Source of the DNA: Burkholderia sp. Nafp2/4-1b
GTDB taxonomy: Bacteria > Pseudomonadota > Gammaproteobacteria > Burkholderiales > Burkholderiaceae
NCBI RefSeq assembly: GCF_003635165.1
Contig: NZ_ML058610.1
Coordinates: 1-64,000, forward strand
DNA: 64,000 nt
Direction: 5' to 3'
Shown here: piece after piece, positions 46,732-56,743 of the stretch
How the letters are laid out: every line of letters starts with the position of its first letter
Numbering within the stretch: position 1 is the first letter of the stretch
Notes under the pieces: generated by a model
Database searches by the model: none
The model's input: only the letters and a program-made list of their open reading frames with translations
Told to the model about the DNA's origin: nothing
Program-made: the position numbers and the translations under genes

Positions 46732-47445
46732 TCAATGACGGCCGGCCGCGAGATACGCGAGCCAGTGGCGCTCCGCCCGGCGAAATGCCGCGACGAGTGC
46801 GAACGATACCGCAAGATAGATCAGCGCGGCGATTCCGAACGACTGGAACGCCATGTAGGTCGCGGAATTGGCGTCGCGCGCGACCTTCAGGATGTCGGGC
46901 ACGGTCGCCGTGAATGCGACGGTGGTCGCATGCAGCATCAGGATCACCTCGTTGCTGTACAGCGGCAGCGCGCGGCGCAGCGCCGACGGCAGGATCACGC
47001 GGCGGTACATCGTGAACGGCGACATCCCGTACGCACGCGCCGCCTCGACCTCGCCGTGCGGGATCGCACGAATCGCACCCGCAAAGATCTCGGTCGTGTA
47101 CGCGCAGGTGTTCAGCGCGAACGCGAGAATCGCGCAGTTGAAGCCGCTCCTGAAGAACGCGTCGAGCAGCGAGTGCGACCGCACGAACTCGAGGCTGTAC
47201 ATGCCCGTGTACATCAGCAGCAACTGCACATAGAGCGGCGTGCCGCGGAACACGTACGTGTAGAACCGCACCGGCATCGACAGCCACTTCTTCTTCGACA
47301 CGCGCGCGACCGCGAGCGGCACCGCGCACACGAAGCCGAGCGAAATCGATGCAACGAGCAGCCACAGCGTCACCGCAAGGCCGGAGAGGCGCTGGCCGTC
47401 CCAGTAAAGGAACGCCTTGCCGAATTCCTGGAGGATCTCGATCAT
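46732..47445 (-). CDS. ABC transporter permease (HisM/AotM-like)
   Basis: 237 aa inner-membrane permease with about five hydrophobic segments. It begins [20 protein letters not shown]. The coupling-loop EAA motif is [20 protein letters not shown], and [22 protein letters not shown] is typical of the HisM group. Its start codon overlaps the stop of the upstream permease by 4 bp (47442-47445), so translation is coupled. It forms a heterodimer with the HisQ-like subunit. Confidence 0.92.
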   Translation of the reverse strand: MIEILQEFGKAFLYWDGQRLSGLAVTLWLLVASISLGFVCAVPLAVARVSKKKWLSMPVRFYTYVFRGTPLYVQLLLMYTGMYSLEFVRSHSLLDAFFRSGFNCAILAFALNTCAYTTEIFAGAIRAIPHGEVEAARAYGMSPFTMYRRVILPSALRRALPLYSNEVILMLHATTVAFTATVPDILKVARDANSATYMAFQSFGIAALIYLAVSFALVAAFRRAERHWLAYLAAGRH

Positions 47446-48158
47446 AGTTCTGCGTGCCGCACGCCCGTGGAATAACGCTTCTCGAGCTGGATCAGCACGA
47501 GGTTGGAAACGGTCGTGATCGCGAGATAGATCAGCGCCGCAACGAGGATAAAGAAGAACATGTTGAACGTGCTCTTGCCGGCGTCCTGCGCGGCCTTCAC
47601 GACGTCCGCGAGGCCGATAATCGACACCAGCGCGGTCGCCTTCACGAGCACCTGCCAGTTGTTGCCGATGCCCGGCAGCGCAAAGCGCATCATCTGCGGA
47701 AACATGATCCGCACGAACACGCGCAGCCCGCTCATCCCGTACGCGCTGCCGGCCTCGAGCTGGCCGCGCGGCACCGACAGGAACGCGCCGCGAAACGTCT
47801 CGGTGAAGTACGCGCCGTAGATGAAGCCGAGCGTCAGCACGCCGGCGACGAACGGATCGATGTCGATCTGATCCCAGCCGACGAGGTCGGTGAACTGGTT
47901 CAGCCAGATCTGGATGCTGTAGAACAACAGCAGCATCAGGACGAGATCGGGCACCGAGCGGATCAGTGTCGTATAACCGGTCGCGATCGCTCGCAGCACC
48001 CGGTTGTGCGACAACTTCGCCACCGCGCCGATCAGCCCCAGCGCCACCGCAGTGGCGAGCGACAGCACCGACAGCTCGATGGTCTGCACGGTGCCGGCCC
48101 ATAGGACGGGACCAAAGCCGTAAAGGAACACGCGCGTCTCCAGTGTTGATAGGAACAC
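47442..48158 (-). CDS. ABC transporter permease (HisQ/AotQ-like)
   Basis: 238 aa, probably from GTG at 48158 (an ATG at 48168 is out of frame). Hydrophobic segments and the EAA motif [21 protein letters not shown] mark a polar amino-acid permease, with [19 protein letters not shown] near the middle. It is the first gene of a four-gene run (permease, permease, ATPase, argR) that matches the aotQ-aotM-aotP-argR order in Pseudomonas, without aotJ at the front. No convincing promoter was found in the 146 bp before the next terminator. Confidence 0.9.
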   Translation of the reverse strand: MFLSTLETRVFLYGFGPVLWAGTVQTIELSVLSLATAVALGLIGAVAKLSHNRVLRAIATGYTTLIRSVPDLVLMLLLFYSIQIWLNQFTDLVGWDQIDIDPFVAGVLTLGFIYGAYFTETFRGAFLSVPRGQLEAGSAYGMSGLRVFVRIMFPQMMRFALPGIGNNWQVLVKATALVSIIGLADVVKAAQDAGKSTFNMFFFILVAALIYLAITTVSNLVLIQLEKRYSTGVRHAEL

Positions 48159-48304
48159 CGGCGCGCATACCTGTCCGGCGCCGGGCTGACGCGGATAGTC
48201 GCAAGCGAAATTGATTGCCTCAAATCACTGCACATCCGGATGCTGCGTCGCAACAATTCGTCGCACCATTTCCGCGCGGGGCCTACACCGCTGTTTCAAA
48301 AGGG

Positions 48305-48353
48305 AAAAACCCGCTTCCTGACAGTCGGATGACAGCCAGCCAAGCGGGTTTTT
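48305..48353 (-). terminator. Bidirectional-looking terminator after the lipoprotein gene
   Basis: The 12-nt arms aaaaacccgctt (48305-48316) and aagcgggttttt (48342-48353) are perfectly complementary, with a 25-nt loop. The A/T ends supply a T run on either strand. It sits 45 bp beyond the stop of the minus-strand lipoprotein gene. Confidence 0.8.
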
Positions 48354-48397
48354 TGCAATTTTCCGGTCGCTTTTTCGATATAGCGCCGGCGGCGGGT

Positions 48398-48955
48398 TTA
48401 CCGCCCTTTCAGGATGTCGGAGCGCGAAGTCGTATAGACAAGCCCGTCCGGGCCGAAATGGACGTTGAAGAACGCGTCGGTGTTCACGCCGTCCTCGAGC
48501 CAGCGCCAGCTCCATACCGTCTCGGGCTTGAGCGGATACTGCGCGATGTCGCCCGGCTTGCCGAGCAGGCGCCTGACCTCGTCCTCGTTCATCCCGGGGC
48601 GCACCTTCCCGAAGTTCTCCGCGGTCAGCACCTGCGTCGCGCCCGTGTAGTGCCCGCTCGCGTCGAGATCGACGAACCAGGTCTGGTTGCCCATCGGGCC
48701 GCGCGGATATTCGAGACGCTTCGAGCCGTCGGTGAAGGTGCGCTCGGTCTCGGGCTTGCCCATCGTGCCGCGCACGTCGGCCTCGGTCGACACGCCGACC
48801 TTCAGCCCCTTGAGCAGCAGCGGCGCGGGCTTGATCGCGTTGAAAAAATCCCTGATACGTTGCACGTCGAGATTGCCTTGCTTGTCGTCGCAGCCCGCCA
48901 ACGCAAGCGCGGCGGCCAACATCGTCACGGGAAGCAGCCGGAAACGGAAAATCAT
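48398..48955 (-). CDS. BamE/SmpA-like lipoprotein
   Basis: 185 aa from ATG at 48955. The lipobox ALALAGC sets the lipidated Cys. Two similar halves are each of the BamE/OmlA type: KVGVSTEADVRGTMGKPETE, ending near RLEYPRGP, and KVRPGMNEDEVRRLLGKPGD, ending near FNVHFGPDGLV. Single-domain BamE supports the outer-membrane beta-barrel assembly machine; a tandem version may be a paralogue with another outer-membrane role. It lies 87 bp after hpnL and might be the last gene of that run, ending at the terminator 45 bp on. Confidence 0.8.
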   Translation of the reverse strand: MIFRFRLLPVTMLAAALALAGCDDKQGNLDVQRIRDFFNAIKPAPLLLKGLKVGVSTEADVRGTMGKPETERTFTDGSKRLEYPRGPMGNQTWFVDLDASGHYTGATQVLTAENFGKVRPGMNEDEVRRLLGKPGDIAQYPLKPETVWSWRWLEDGVNTDAFFNVHFGPDGLVYTTSRSDILKGR

Positions 48956-49042
48956 CGGAAGAAATGCGCGTGAAGAAACACGCGGCAAGGATACCCGCGC
49001 CACGCCAAAAGCGCGAGACGGACCGCACGGCCCGTCTCGTGT

Positions 49043-50086
49043 TCAATGCGTCGTTTCGGTGTGGGTCTCGGCGTCGCGGCGCGCCGCCTGCGGGGCACGC
49101 GCGACGGCCGGCGCCTCGCGGATCCGGCGCCGCGTGCGCACGAGTTCGGCAAGTTGCCACGAACCCAGCGCGACGCAGCCGAACAGCACCTCGCGGCCGC
49201 GCTTGACGAGCGCGAGCGACAGCGCCGTGTCGCGATCGACGCCGAACATCTGCGCGAGCAGCACGACGGTCGCCTCCTGCACGCCGAGGCCGCCCGGCAC
49301 CATGAACGCCGCATGCCGCACGGCCTGCGTCATCGCCTCGATCGCGATCGCGCCGCCGATCGACACGGGATGGCCGAGCAGCGCGAGCGCCCAATAAATT
49401 TCGAGCGCGCCGAGCACGTAGCCGGCCAGCTGCCAGAAGAACGCGCTGAACAGCAGCGCCGTGCGCGACATCAGCGCGTCAATGTCGGCATCGAGCCGGC
49501 GGCCGTCGACGCCCTGCAGCAACCGGTGCGAATCGCCGAGCAGGCGCCCCGCGAACCGCTCGATCGCATGGAAGATCCCGCCGCGCCGCATCAGCACGAC
49601 GCCGAGCACCGGCAACGGCAGCGTCAGCAGCAGCGCGAGGCCGATCGTGCCGCCGCCCATGTCGTGCGTGGTCGCGAGCAGCAGCACGAGGCCGAGCGCC
49701 GCGAACGCATACTGGACGACGATCGTCACCAGCACCTCGACGATCACCGACGCGGTCACGCGGCTCGCGTCGGGCACCTGCCAGCGCGCCATCCGGATCC
49801 CGACGAGCTCGCCGCCGATCCCGACCACGGGCAGCAGCCGGTTCACCGCTTCGCGCACGGTCGCGATCCACCACAGGAACGGCAGCGACGCGCGCCGGTC
49901 GAGCAACTGGTGCCACGCATAGGCATCGAGCAGCAGCGGCAGCGCGTGGAACGGCACGAGCCACAGCAGCGCGAAGCCGGCGCGCGCGAGCATCTGCGAC
50001 ACGTCTCCGATCCCTTCATGCAGCCCCAGCACGAGCAGGATCCCGATGCCGATCGGCCAGCCGAGCCATTTGATCCACTTGGTCAT
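49043..50086 (-). CDS. hpnL: HpnL-like hopanoid-associated membrane protein
   Basis: 347 aa with about eight hydrophobic segments, of the lysylphosphatidylglycerol synthetase/UPF0104-like membrane family. Examples are IGIGILLVLGLHEGIGDV and VIVEVLVTIVVQYAFAALG, and the GGLGVQEATVVLL motif is characteristic. It is described as part of hopanoid export or localisation. ATG at 50086 overlaps the hpnK stop by 4 bp. The C-terminus ends in a charged tail. Transport function is family-level, not demonstrated here. Confidence 0.88.
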   Translation of the reverse strand: MTKWIKWLGWPIGIGILLVLGLHEGIGDVSQMLARAGFALLWLVPFHALPLLLDAYAWHQLLDRRASLPFLWWIATVREAVNRLLPVVGIGGELVGIRMARWQVPDASRVTASVIVEVLVTIVVQYAFAALGLVLLLATTHDMGGGTIGLALLLTLPLPVLGVVLMRRGGIFHAIERFAGRLLGDSHRLLQGVDGRRLDADIDALMSRTALLFSAFFWQLAGYVLGALEIYWALALLGHPVSIGGAIAIEAMTQAVRHAAFMVPGGLGVQEATVVLLAQMFGVDRDTALSLALVKRGREVLFGCVALGSWQLAELVRTRRRIREAPAVARAPQAARRDAETHTETTH

Positions 50087-50967
50087 GACGGCTGCGCCCC
50101 CGCCTCGGGCGACGCGCGCATGCCGCGCGGCGTCGCGCGCTGGCCGAACACGTCCGCGAAGCCGCCGGTCGCGACACCGGCCGCCTTCAGCGCGGCCGCG
50201 ACGCGCGGCGACAGCAGCGCGTCGAGTTCGTCCACCGGACGGTAAGCGGCCATCGTCGGCGTGATCGGCCCGTCGCCGGCTTCGGCCGGGTGACAGTAGA
50301 TCTCGCCGACCCCGGCCGGCAGTGCCGCGAGCGCGTCGAGCAGCACGCGCTCGTCCATCGCACCCGTGTGCTCGATCCCGACCACGTAATCGTTGTGCGC
50401 GAGCCCCGCGCGATCGAGCCGCGCGCGCACCAGCGCGATCCACGGCTTCAGCAGCGCGGGCGCGTTCGTTTCGTACGGCAGCCGCACCGCGCGCAGCCCG
50501 TAATCGCGACCGATCTCGATGATCATCGACAGCACGGTCGGATGGAGGTGGAAATGCTTGTGCGCGTTCACGTGGTCGAGCGGCAGGCCGCTCGCCGCGA
50601 ACGCGTCGAACTGCGCGCGGATCTCGCGACGCAGCTGTGCACGCACGTGCGGCAGGAAGAAGAAGCGGCAGCCGTCCTTCGCCATCGCGTCGCCGAAGCG
50701 CCCGTCGGGGCCGACGAGCGCGGGAATCTCACGCGCAGGCAGCGTGGCCGGGCCGTCCGCGAGCACCAGATGCAGGCCGACCGCGAGCGACGGCAGGCGC
50801 CGCGCGCGTTCGATCGCATCCTGCGCGGCGGGCGCACCGACCATCAGGCTGGCGGCGTTCAGCACGCCGTCGCGATGCGCGCGCTCGACCGCCGCGTTGA
50901 CGCGCGGGTGCAGCCCGAAGTCGTCCGCGGTGAAGATCAGCGCCCGCGCCGCCCGCTGCGTCGTCAC
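50083..50967 (-). CDS. hpnK: HpnK-like hopanoid deacetylase (YdjC family)
   Basis: 294 aa from GTG at 50967. The carbohydrate deacetylase fold shows the metal-binding TADDFGLHP near the start and HVNAHKHFHLHPTVL in the middle, with the late EIYCHPAEAG His. In the hopanoid pathway it removes the acetyl group from N-acetylglucosaminyl-bacteriohopanetetrol. It lies 3 bp after hpnJ and overlaps hpnL, so the three genes are tightly coupled. Cytoplasmic. Confidence 0.93.
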   Translation of the reverse strand: MTTQRAARALIFTADDFGLHPRVNAAVERAHRDGVLNAASLMVGAPAAQDAIERARRLPSLAVGLHLVLADGPATLPAREIPALVGPDGRFGDAMAKDGCRFFFLPHVRAQLRREIRAQFDAFAASGLPLDHVNAHKHFHLHPTVLSMIIEIGRDYGLRAVRLPYETNAPALLKPWIALVRARLDRAGLAHNDYVVGIEHTGAMDERVLLDALAALPAGVGEIYCHPAEAGDGPITPTMAAYRPVDELDALLSPRVAAALKAAGVATGGFADVFGQRATPRGMRASPEAGAQPS

Positions 50968-50970
50968 GAA

Positions 50971-52392
50971 TCAGGCCTCGTGCGCGCGCAGGAAGCGGAA
51001 GAACTCCACGCCTTCGCGCAGACGGCGCTTCATCATGTCCCAGCTCGTCAGCATCTCGCGGACGATTTCCCAGATCTTCGACGGGCGGAAGTAGAACTGG
51101 CGGTAGAACTGCTCGAGATGGTGATAGATCTCGTCGCGCGACAGGTGCGCATAGCCGATCGCCGCGAGCTGCACGCCTTCCTTGCTGACCAGGTTGATGG
51201 TCTTGTTCTCTTCCATCCAGCCGTTCTCGACGGCCTGCTTGTAGAGCGTCGTGCCCGGATACGGCGCGGCGAGCGACACCTGGATCGTGTGCGGATTGAT
51301 TTCCTTCGCGTACTCGATCGTCTTCTTGATGGTGTCCTGCGTCTCGCCCGGCAGGCCGAGGATGAAGGTGCCGTGGATCTTGATGCCGAGCTTCTTGCAG
51401 TCCGCGCTGAAGCGGCGCGCGAAATCGGTGCGCACGCCCTTCTTGATGTTCACGAGGATCTGGTCGTCGCCGGATTCGAATCCGACCAGCAGCAGGCGCA
51501 GGCCGTTTTCCTTCATGACCTTCAGCGTCTTGTACGGCACGTTCGCCTTCGCGTTGCACGACCACGTCATGCCGAGCTTGCCGAGGCCGATCGCGATGGC
51601 TTCGGCGCGCGGCAGGTCGTCGGTGAAGGTGTCGTCGTCGAACATCAGTTCCTTCACTTCCGGCATGTTGTCGCGGATCCACTTCGCTTCCGCGAGCACG
51701 TTCTCGACCGAGCGCGTGCGGTAGCGGTGGCCGCTGACCGTCTGCGGCCACAGGCAGAACGTGCAGCGCGACTTGCAGCCGCGGCCCGTGTAGATCGATA
51801 CGTACGGATAGTTCAGGTAGCCGATGAAGTAGTTGTCGATCTTCAGGTCGCGCTTGTAGACGGGCGCGACGAACGGCAGCTCGTCCATGTTCTCGAGGAT
51901 CGGACGCGCTTCGTTGTGCTCGATCGAGCCGTCCTTCGCGCGCCAGCTCAAGCCCTTGATCTCCGGGAACGGCTTGCCTTCGGCGATTTCCTTGCAGGTG
52001 TAGTCGAATTCCTCGCGGCACACGAAGTCGATCGCGTCGCTCGCCGTCAGCGAGTTGTGCGGATCGACCATCACCTTCGCGCCGACCATGCCGACCAGCA
52101 TCGACGGCTTCATCTTCTTCAGGTCCTGCGCGAACATCGCGTCGGTCGGGAACGACGGCGTGCTCGTGTGGATGATCACGAGGTCGTAGTCGTTGGCGAT
52201 CTTCAGCGTCTCTTCGACCGACAGGCCGTCGGCCGGCGCGTCGACGACACGGCTGCCCGGCACGAGCGCGGCCGGCTGCGCGAGCCACGTCGGATACCAG
52301 AAGGAACGGATTTCGCGCTTCGCCTGGTAGCGCGAACCGGCTCCGCCGTCGAAGCCGTCATACGAAGGGGCCTGCAAGAACAGCGTTTTCAT
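50971..52392 (-). CDS. hpnJ: HpnJ-like radical SAM enzyme
   Basis: 473 aa from ATG at 52392 with GGAG 7 bp upstream (an in-frame ATG 21 bp earlier is less likely). The B12-binding-like N-terminal part (YDLVIIHTSTPSFPTDAMF, LVGMVGAKVMVDPH) precedes a radical SAM core with the iron-sulphur motif GRGCKSRCTFCLWPQ (C-x3-C-x2-C). In hopanoid synthesis HpnJ remodels the glucosamine head group to the cyclitol ether. It is in operon-like order between hpnI (193 bp upstream) and hpnK. Confidence 0.94.
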   Translation of the reverse strand: MKTLFLQAPSYDGFDGGAGSRYQAKREIRSFWYPTWLAQPAALVPGSRVVDAPADGLSVEETLKIANDYDLVIIHTSTPSFPTDAMFAQDLKKMKPSMLVGMVGAKVMVDPHNSLTASDAIDFVCREEFDYTCKEIAEGKPFPEIKGLSWRAKDGSIEHNEARPILENMDELPFVAPVYKRDLKIDNYFIGYLNYPYVSIYTGRGCKSRCTFCLWPQTVSGHRYRTRSVENVLAEAKWIRDNMPEVKELMFDDDTFTDDLPRAEAIAIGLGKLGMTWSCNAKANVPYKTLKVMKENGLRLLLVGFESGDDQILVNIKKGVRTDFARRFSADCKKLGIKIHGTFILGLPGETQDTIKKTIEYAKEINPHTIQVSLAAPYPGTTLYKQAVENGWMEENKTINLVSKEGVQLAAIGYAHLSRDEIYHHLEQFYRQFYFRPSKIWEIVREMLTSWDMMKRRLREGVEFFRFLRAHEA

Positions 52393-52585
52393 GAATGCTC
52401 CGGTAGCCTGCATAGTTCGATTCGTTTCAACGATTCAGTCAATCAACCGCGGGCCGCCCTGCCGGCGCCCGCCTCTTTGTCATGTCGCGTCGCGCGGCGG
52501 GGCCGCGCGGCGCGTCTCGGCCCGCGGGCCGGATTCGATCGGGAACGAGCTCATGGCCGGCTGGTTCCCCGTTGCCGAACGGGCG

Positions 52586-53761
52586 TCAGCGGCCGTCCGC
52601 GCCTTCCGCGATCACCGTCGCGCGTTCGGCGCCGACGACCGTCATCCGCGCGCCGCGCCACACCACCTGCGTGCCGAACGCGGCCGCGAGCCATTCGAGC
52701 GCGAGCAGCGTGTCGCGCACCGCGACGAGCGGCAAATCGCGCCAGAACGCACGCCAGCCGTCCTCGCCGCGCGCATGCAGCACCAGCCGCCCGAACGTGC
52801 CCACGACGGCCGCACCGCCCGCCAGCGTGCCGGCGAACGTGCCGTCCAGACGCAGCGCGAGTGCCGCGCCGATCGCCAGCCACGGCGCGGTGAACGTGAT
52901 GAACAGGAACGCGAAGCCGGACGGGCTCAGCGAACGGATCGTGCGCAGCCAGCGCGTCTCGCGGTGCCACAGCGGCCCGAACGACGGCTCGATCACGTCG
53001 GTCGCGACCTCGATTTCGGACAGCACGGTGCGCCGGCCGAGGCGGCGTGGCAGCTCGGAGAGCCAGAAATCGTCGGCCAGTTCGTCCTTCAGCGCGGGAA
53101 AGCCGCCGATCCGGTCGAGCGTGTCGCGCGTAACCGCGAGCGTCGCGCCGAAGCCGAAGCGGCTCGAGCCGCCGAGGTGCGCGATCCGCACCGACGGCGC
53201 GAACCACGCGTCGACGAACTGCGCGCCGATCCGCGTCCAGAACCCGCCGACGCTGCGCGCATGATACAGGCACGTGACGACCCCGACCGACGCGTCGGCG
53301 AGCGGCGCCGTCACGCGCTCCAGATAGTCCGGCTTCACCGCGATGTCGCTGTCGGCGATCACGATGCGGTCGTACTTCGCGCGTTCGGCGAGATTGATCA
53401 GGTTGCTGACCTTCAGGTTCTTGCCGTGCACGCGCGCGTCGATCACGAGCGTGATGTCGCATTCCGGATAGTCGGCGCGCAGGCGCTCGACGACGGCGAT
53501 CGCCGGATCGGCCGCCGACGCGACGCCGAACAGCACTTCATGGCGCGGATGGCGCTGCTCGCAGAAGGTCGCGAGGTTCTCGTACAGGTGCGGCTCCGCG
53601 CCGCACAGCGGCTTCAGCACGCTGACCGGCTCGAAGCCGTCGCGCGCGGCGGTGCGCGGCGTGCGCGGGCGCGGCGCGAACGCGGCGACGAGCGCATAGC
53701 CGGCCGCGGCCAGCGCAAACACGATCAGGAGCCAGTCGAGCAGTGTGACGGTCGGCGTCAT
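52586..53761 (-). CDS. hpnI: HpnI-like hopanoid glycosyltransferase
   Basis: 391 aa from ATG at 53761. An N-terminal membrane helix (LLDWLLIVFALAAAGYALVAA) and a family 2 glycosyltransferase core (VSVLKPLCGAEPHLYENLATF, RIVIADSDIAV, ELADDFWLSEL) are followed by C-terminal hydrophobic helices. HpnI attaches N-acetylglucosamine to the bacteriohopanetetrol precursor. It is the first gene of the hpnI-J-K-L run. The upstream 640 bp (53762-54402) contains no further gene. Confidence 0.93.
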   Translation of the reverse strand: MTPTVTLLDWLLIVFALAAAGYALVAAFAPRPRTPRTAARDGFEPVSVLKPLCGAEPHLYENLATFCEQRHPRHEVLFGVASAADPAIAVVERLRADYPECDITLVIDARVHGKNLKVSNLINLAERAKYDRIVIADSDIAVKPDYLERVTAPLADASVGVVTCLYHARSVGGFWTRIGAQFVDAWFAPSVRIAHLGGSSRFGFGATLAVTRDTLDRIGGFPALKDELADDFWLSELPRRLGRRTVLSEIEVATDVIEPSFGPLWHRETRWLRTIRSLSPSGFAFLFITFTAPWLAIGAALALRLDGTFAGTLAGGAAVVGTFGRLVLHARGEDGWRAFWRDLPLVAVRDTLLALEWLAAAFGTQVVWRGARMTVVGAERATVIAEGADGR

Positions 53762-54402
53762 GCGCGACGCTCCCCGGCCACCCGGGCGTCATGCCGATCG
53801 AGCGAACCTGGTTGAACGTGATGGGAAATTCCGACAGCAACGAACGCGGGCACGACCCGACTCCTTGTTCCAGCAGCGTCTGTGTAATGGGAGAGGCACG
53901 GCCCATTCTCGCAAGCGGCCATGTCCGGCTTCGCGTGGCACATCCTCACGCGCGGCCCTGGCGGGATACGGGAAGACTCGAATGGCTACCATCGGCACAA
54001 CATGGGCAGGCGCCGAATTTTAGCAGTCTGCGCCACCTCGCGCTCAGCACTTGGTGGAAACGGACTGATGCGATTTCGGCAAAGCTGTGCGGCCGGGGAA
54101 CCATTCTGGTGCAACGACGTTCACGCTAGCGTAAGCGGTTTGCAGGCGTATTGCAGTCTTGTAAATCAAACGTTTCGTGGAAATTTGTACATCGATGCGG
54201 GGACGCGTGCAATCGCCGTAAAGAACGGTAATTATTCGGCGATTAGCTCGATTTTTGCAACGATCGACGTGTGCTGCCTTGCATCCCTGTAAGGCGCATG
54301 GGTATCCGCGCGGCGCCAGCGCGTTCCGGAACCCTTTGGCAAAATCGTCGGCATCTGTTGCGCATGCGCATCACCGCGCCCCTCCCTTTCGAAGGCCATC
54401 CG
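53762..54402. other. Intergenic region between hpnI and the flavin-dependent oxidoreductase
   Basis: 641 bp of low coding content with A/T-rich patches at 54150-54260. The hpnI promoter and the promoter of the plus-strand gene must lie here. I see no clear promoter boxes, RNA gene or reading frame that I trust. Confidence 0.5.
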
Positions 54403-55401
54403 ATGATTCCGTTTTCCGTACTCGACCTCGCCCCCATTCCCGCCGGCGCCGACGCCGCGCAGGCGTTCCGCAATACCGTCGATCTCGCGCAGCATGCGGA
54501 GCGCCTCGGTTTTCGCCGCTACTGGCTCGCCGAGCACCACAACATGCCGGGCATCGCGAGCGCGGCGACCGCCGTCGTGATCGGCCATGTCGCGGGCGCG
54601 ACGAAGACGATCCGCGTCGGCTCGGGCGGGATCATGCTGCCGAACCACGCGCCGCTCGTGATCGCCGAACAGTTCGGCACGCTCGCGTCGCTGTATCCGG
54701 GGCGCATCGACCTCGGGCTCGGCCGCGCGCCCGGCACCGACCAGACCACGTCGCGCGCGCTGCGCCGCGACCTGATCGGCAGCGCCGACTCGTTTCCGGA
54801 CGACGTCGCCGAGCTGCAGCGCTACTTCGCGGAACCGGTGCCCGGCCAGCGCGTGCGCGCGGTGCCCGGCGCGGGGCTGGACGTGCCCGTGTGGCTGCTC
54901 GGTTCGAGCCTCTTCAGCGCGCAGCTTGCCGCGATGCTCGGGTTGCCGTTCGCGTTCGCGTCGCACTTCGCGCCGGACTACCTGATGCGCGCGCTCGAGA
55001 TCTACCGCGCGCAGTACCGCCCGTCGGCCGCGTGGCCGAAGCCGCATGCGATGGTCGGCGTCAACGTGTTCGCGGCCGACACCGACGACGAGGCGCGGCG
55101 ACTCTTCACGTCGCTGCAGCAACAGTTCATCAACCTGCGCCGCGGCACGCCGGGCAAGCTGCCGCCGCCCGTCGACGCGCTCGAGGCGAGCGAGTTCGAA
55201 CTCGCGAACGTCGCGCACGCGCTGTCGTTCGCGGCCGTCGGCTCGCGCGACACGGTGCGCGACAAGCTGCGCGACCGGATCGCGCAAACGGGCGCGGACG
55301 AGGTCATCATCACCGCGCAGATCTACGATCACGCGGCGCGCGTACGCTCGTTCGAGCTGGCCGCGCAGATTCGCGACGACCTCGCGAACGAAACCCGCTG
55401 A
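54403..55401 (+). CDS. LLM-class flavin-dependent oxidoreductase
   Basis: 332 aa from ATG at 54403 (GAAGG upstream; an earlier ATG at 54364 adds 13 atypical residues). The luciferase-like family is shown by [59 protein letters not shown] and [11 protein letters not shown]. The chain ends with the usual [20 protein letters not shown] segment. It should use FMN or F420-like flavin for oxidation of an unspecified substrate. It lies alone on the plus strand. Substrate unknown. Confidence 0.92.
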   Translation: MIPFSVLDLAPIPAGADAAQAFRNTVDLAQHAERLGFRRYWLAEHHNMPGIASAATAVVIGHVAGATKTIRVGSGGIMLPNHAPLVIAEQFGTLASLYPGRIDLGLGRAPGTDQTTSRALRRDLIGSADSFPDDVAELQRYFAEPVPGQRVRAVPGAGLDVPVWLLGSSLFSAQLAAMLGLPFAFASHFAPDYLMRALEIYRAQYRPSAAWPKPHAMVGVNVFAADTDDEARRLFTSLQQQFINLRRGTPGKLPPPVDALEASEFELANVAHALSFAAVGSRDTVRDKLRDRIAQTGADEVIITAQIYDHAARVRSFELAAQIRDDLANETR

Positions 55402-55446
55402 GCAAACGCGCGTGCGCGCGCCGGCGCGCGCACGTCCGCCGCTGCG

Positions 55447-56508
55447 TCACTGCGGGTGCACCGCACCCAGCCCGTCGAGCAGCGCCTTGTGGAACGCGTC
55501 GGGATCCTGGATCTGCGGCGCGTGGCCGAGCGCCGGGAACTCGACGAGCTGCGCACCGGGGATTGCCGCCTGCGTGCGCTTCGCGAGTTCCGGATAACGG
55601 CCGAGCTTCGCGTGCACGTCGGGCGGCGCGATGTCCTTGCCGATCGCGGTCGTGTCCTTGTCGCCGATCAGGAGCAGCGTCGGCACGCGGATTGCGCCGA
55701 GTTCGTAGACCACCGGCTGCGTGAGGATCATGTCGTAGATCAGCGCCGAGTTCCACGCGACCGCGTCGCGGCCCGGGCCGCGATACATGCCGGCCAGCAT
55801 CTGTACCCACCGCTCGTACGATGGCGCCCACTTGCCCGCGTAGTAGGTCGCCTGCTCGTAGCGGCGGATTCCGTCCGCGGTGGTCTTCAGCTCGCGCGCA
55901 TACCAGTGGTCGACCGACAGCGGCGGCACGCCGAGCGCTTTCCAGTCTTCAAGGCCGATCGGGTTCACCAGCACGAGCTGGTCGGTCGCCTTCGGGTACA
56001 TCAGCGCGTAGCGCATCGCGAGCATCCCGCCCGTCGAATGGCCGACGATCGTCGCCGCTTTCACGCCGATCGACTCGAGCAGCGCATGCGTGTTGCGCGC
56101 GAGCTGCTGGAAGCTGTACTGGTAGCGCTCGGGCTTCGACGACTTGCAGAAACCGATCTGGTCCGGCGCGACCACGCGATAGCCGGCGCGGCTCAGCACG
56201 CCGATCGTGTCTTCCCAGGTCGCCGCGCAAAAGTTCTTCCCGTGCAGCAGCACGACGGTGCGGCCGTTCGGGTGCACGGGCTGCACGTCCATGTACGTCA
56301 TCTCGAGGGTTTCGCGCTGCGACACGAACGCGTAGCGGTGCACCGGCTCCGGATAGTCGAAGCCTTCCAGGCGCGGGCCGTATGCGGGCCCGTCGTTGCC
56401 GGCCGGCGCCGGGGCCGCGGCCACGACGGAGGTCGCGCATGCAACGGCGACGCCTGCGCCGAGCATGGCGACGCGCACGAGGGACAACATCTTGCAAATC
56501 GAAGGCAT
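55447..56508 (-). CDS. Exported alpha/beta hydrolase
   Basis: 353 aa from ATG at 56508; the 56517 GTG and 56490 ATG are alternatives and none has a clear ribosome-binding site. A signal peptide (VAMLGAGVAVACATSVVAA) is followed by VVLLHGKNFCAATWEDTI (oxyanion loop), nucleophile Ser in IVGHSTGGMLAMRYALMY, acid in TLLLIGDKDTTA, and catalytic His in ALGHAPQIQDPDAF. A helical cap lies between. It should be a periplasmic esterase or lipase-like hydrolase. It is divergent from pdxY, with the 15-bp repeats in between. Confidence 0.9.
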   Translation of the reverse strand: MPSICKMLSLVRVAMLGAGVAVACATSVVAAAPAPAGNDGPAYGPRLEGFDYPEPVHRYAFVSQRETLEMTYMDVQPVHPNGRTVVLLHGKNFCAATWEDTIGVLSRAGYRVVAPDQIGFCKSSKPERYQYSFQQLARNTHALLESIGVKAATIVGHSTGGMLAMRYALMYPKATDQLVLVNPIGLEDWKALGVPPLSVDHWYARELKTTADGIRRYEQATYYAGKWAPSYERWVQMLAGMYRGPGRDAVAWNSALIYDMILTQPVVYELGAIRVPTLLLIGDKDTTAIGKDIAPPDVHAKLGRYPELAKRTQAAIPGAQLVEFPALGHAPQIQDPDAFHKALLDGLGAVHPQ

Positions 56509-56543
56509 GGCGATCACGGTAATGGGAGAAGCACGCTGGCAGT

Positions 56544-56603
56544 CGGCATACGGGCAGCCGGCGTACGGGCAGCCGGCGTACGGGCTCCCGGCATACGGGC
56601 TCC
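56544..56603. repeat. Four 15-bp tandem repeats in a divergent promoter region
   Basis: Units starting at 56544, 56559, 56574 and 56589 share cggcRtacgggc. The last three bases are agc in the first two units and tcc in the last two. They separate the hydrolase start from pdxY (start 56744). Confidence 0.85.
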
Positions 56604-56743
56604 CGGACGGCCTCGCGCCCCCGCGATTCTACGCGGTCGGGCTGACGACGGCGCGCAACACTCGACGGCCGCGCGACTTCCGCGCGCGCGACGAACTCGG
56701 GTATCGTGTGACGTGACCCTGAAACGCCTGCAGGCGGCCATCC

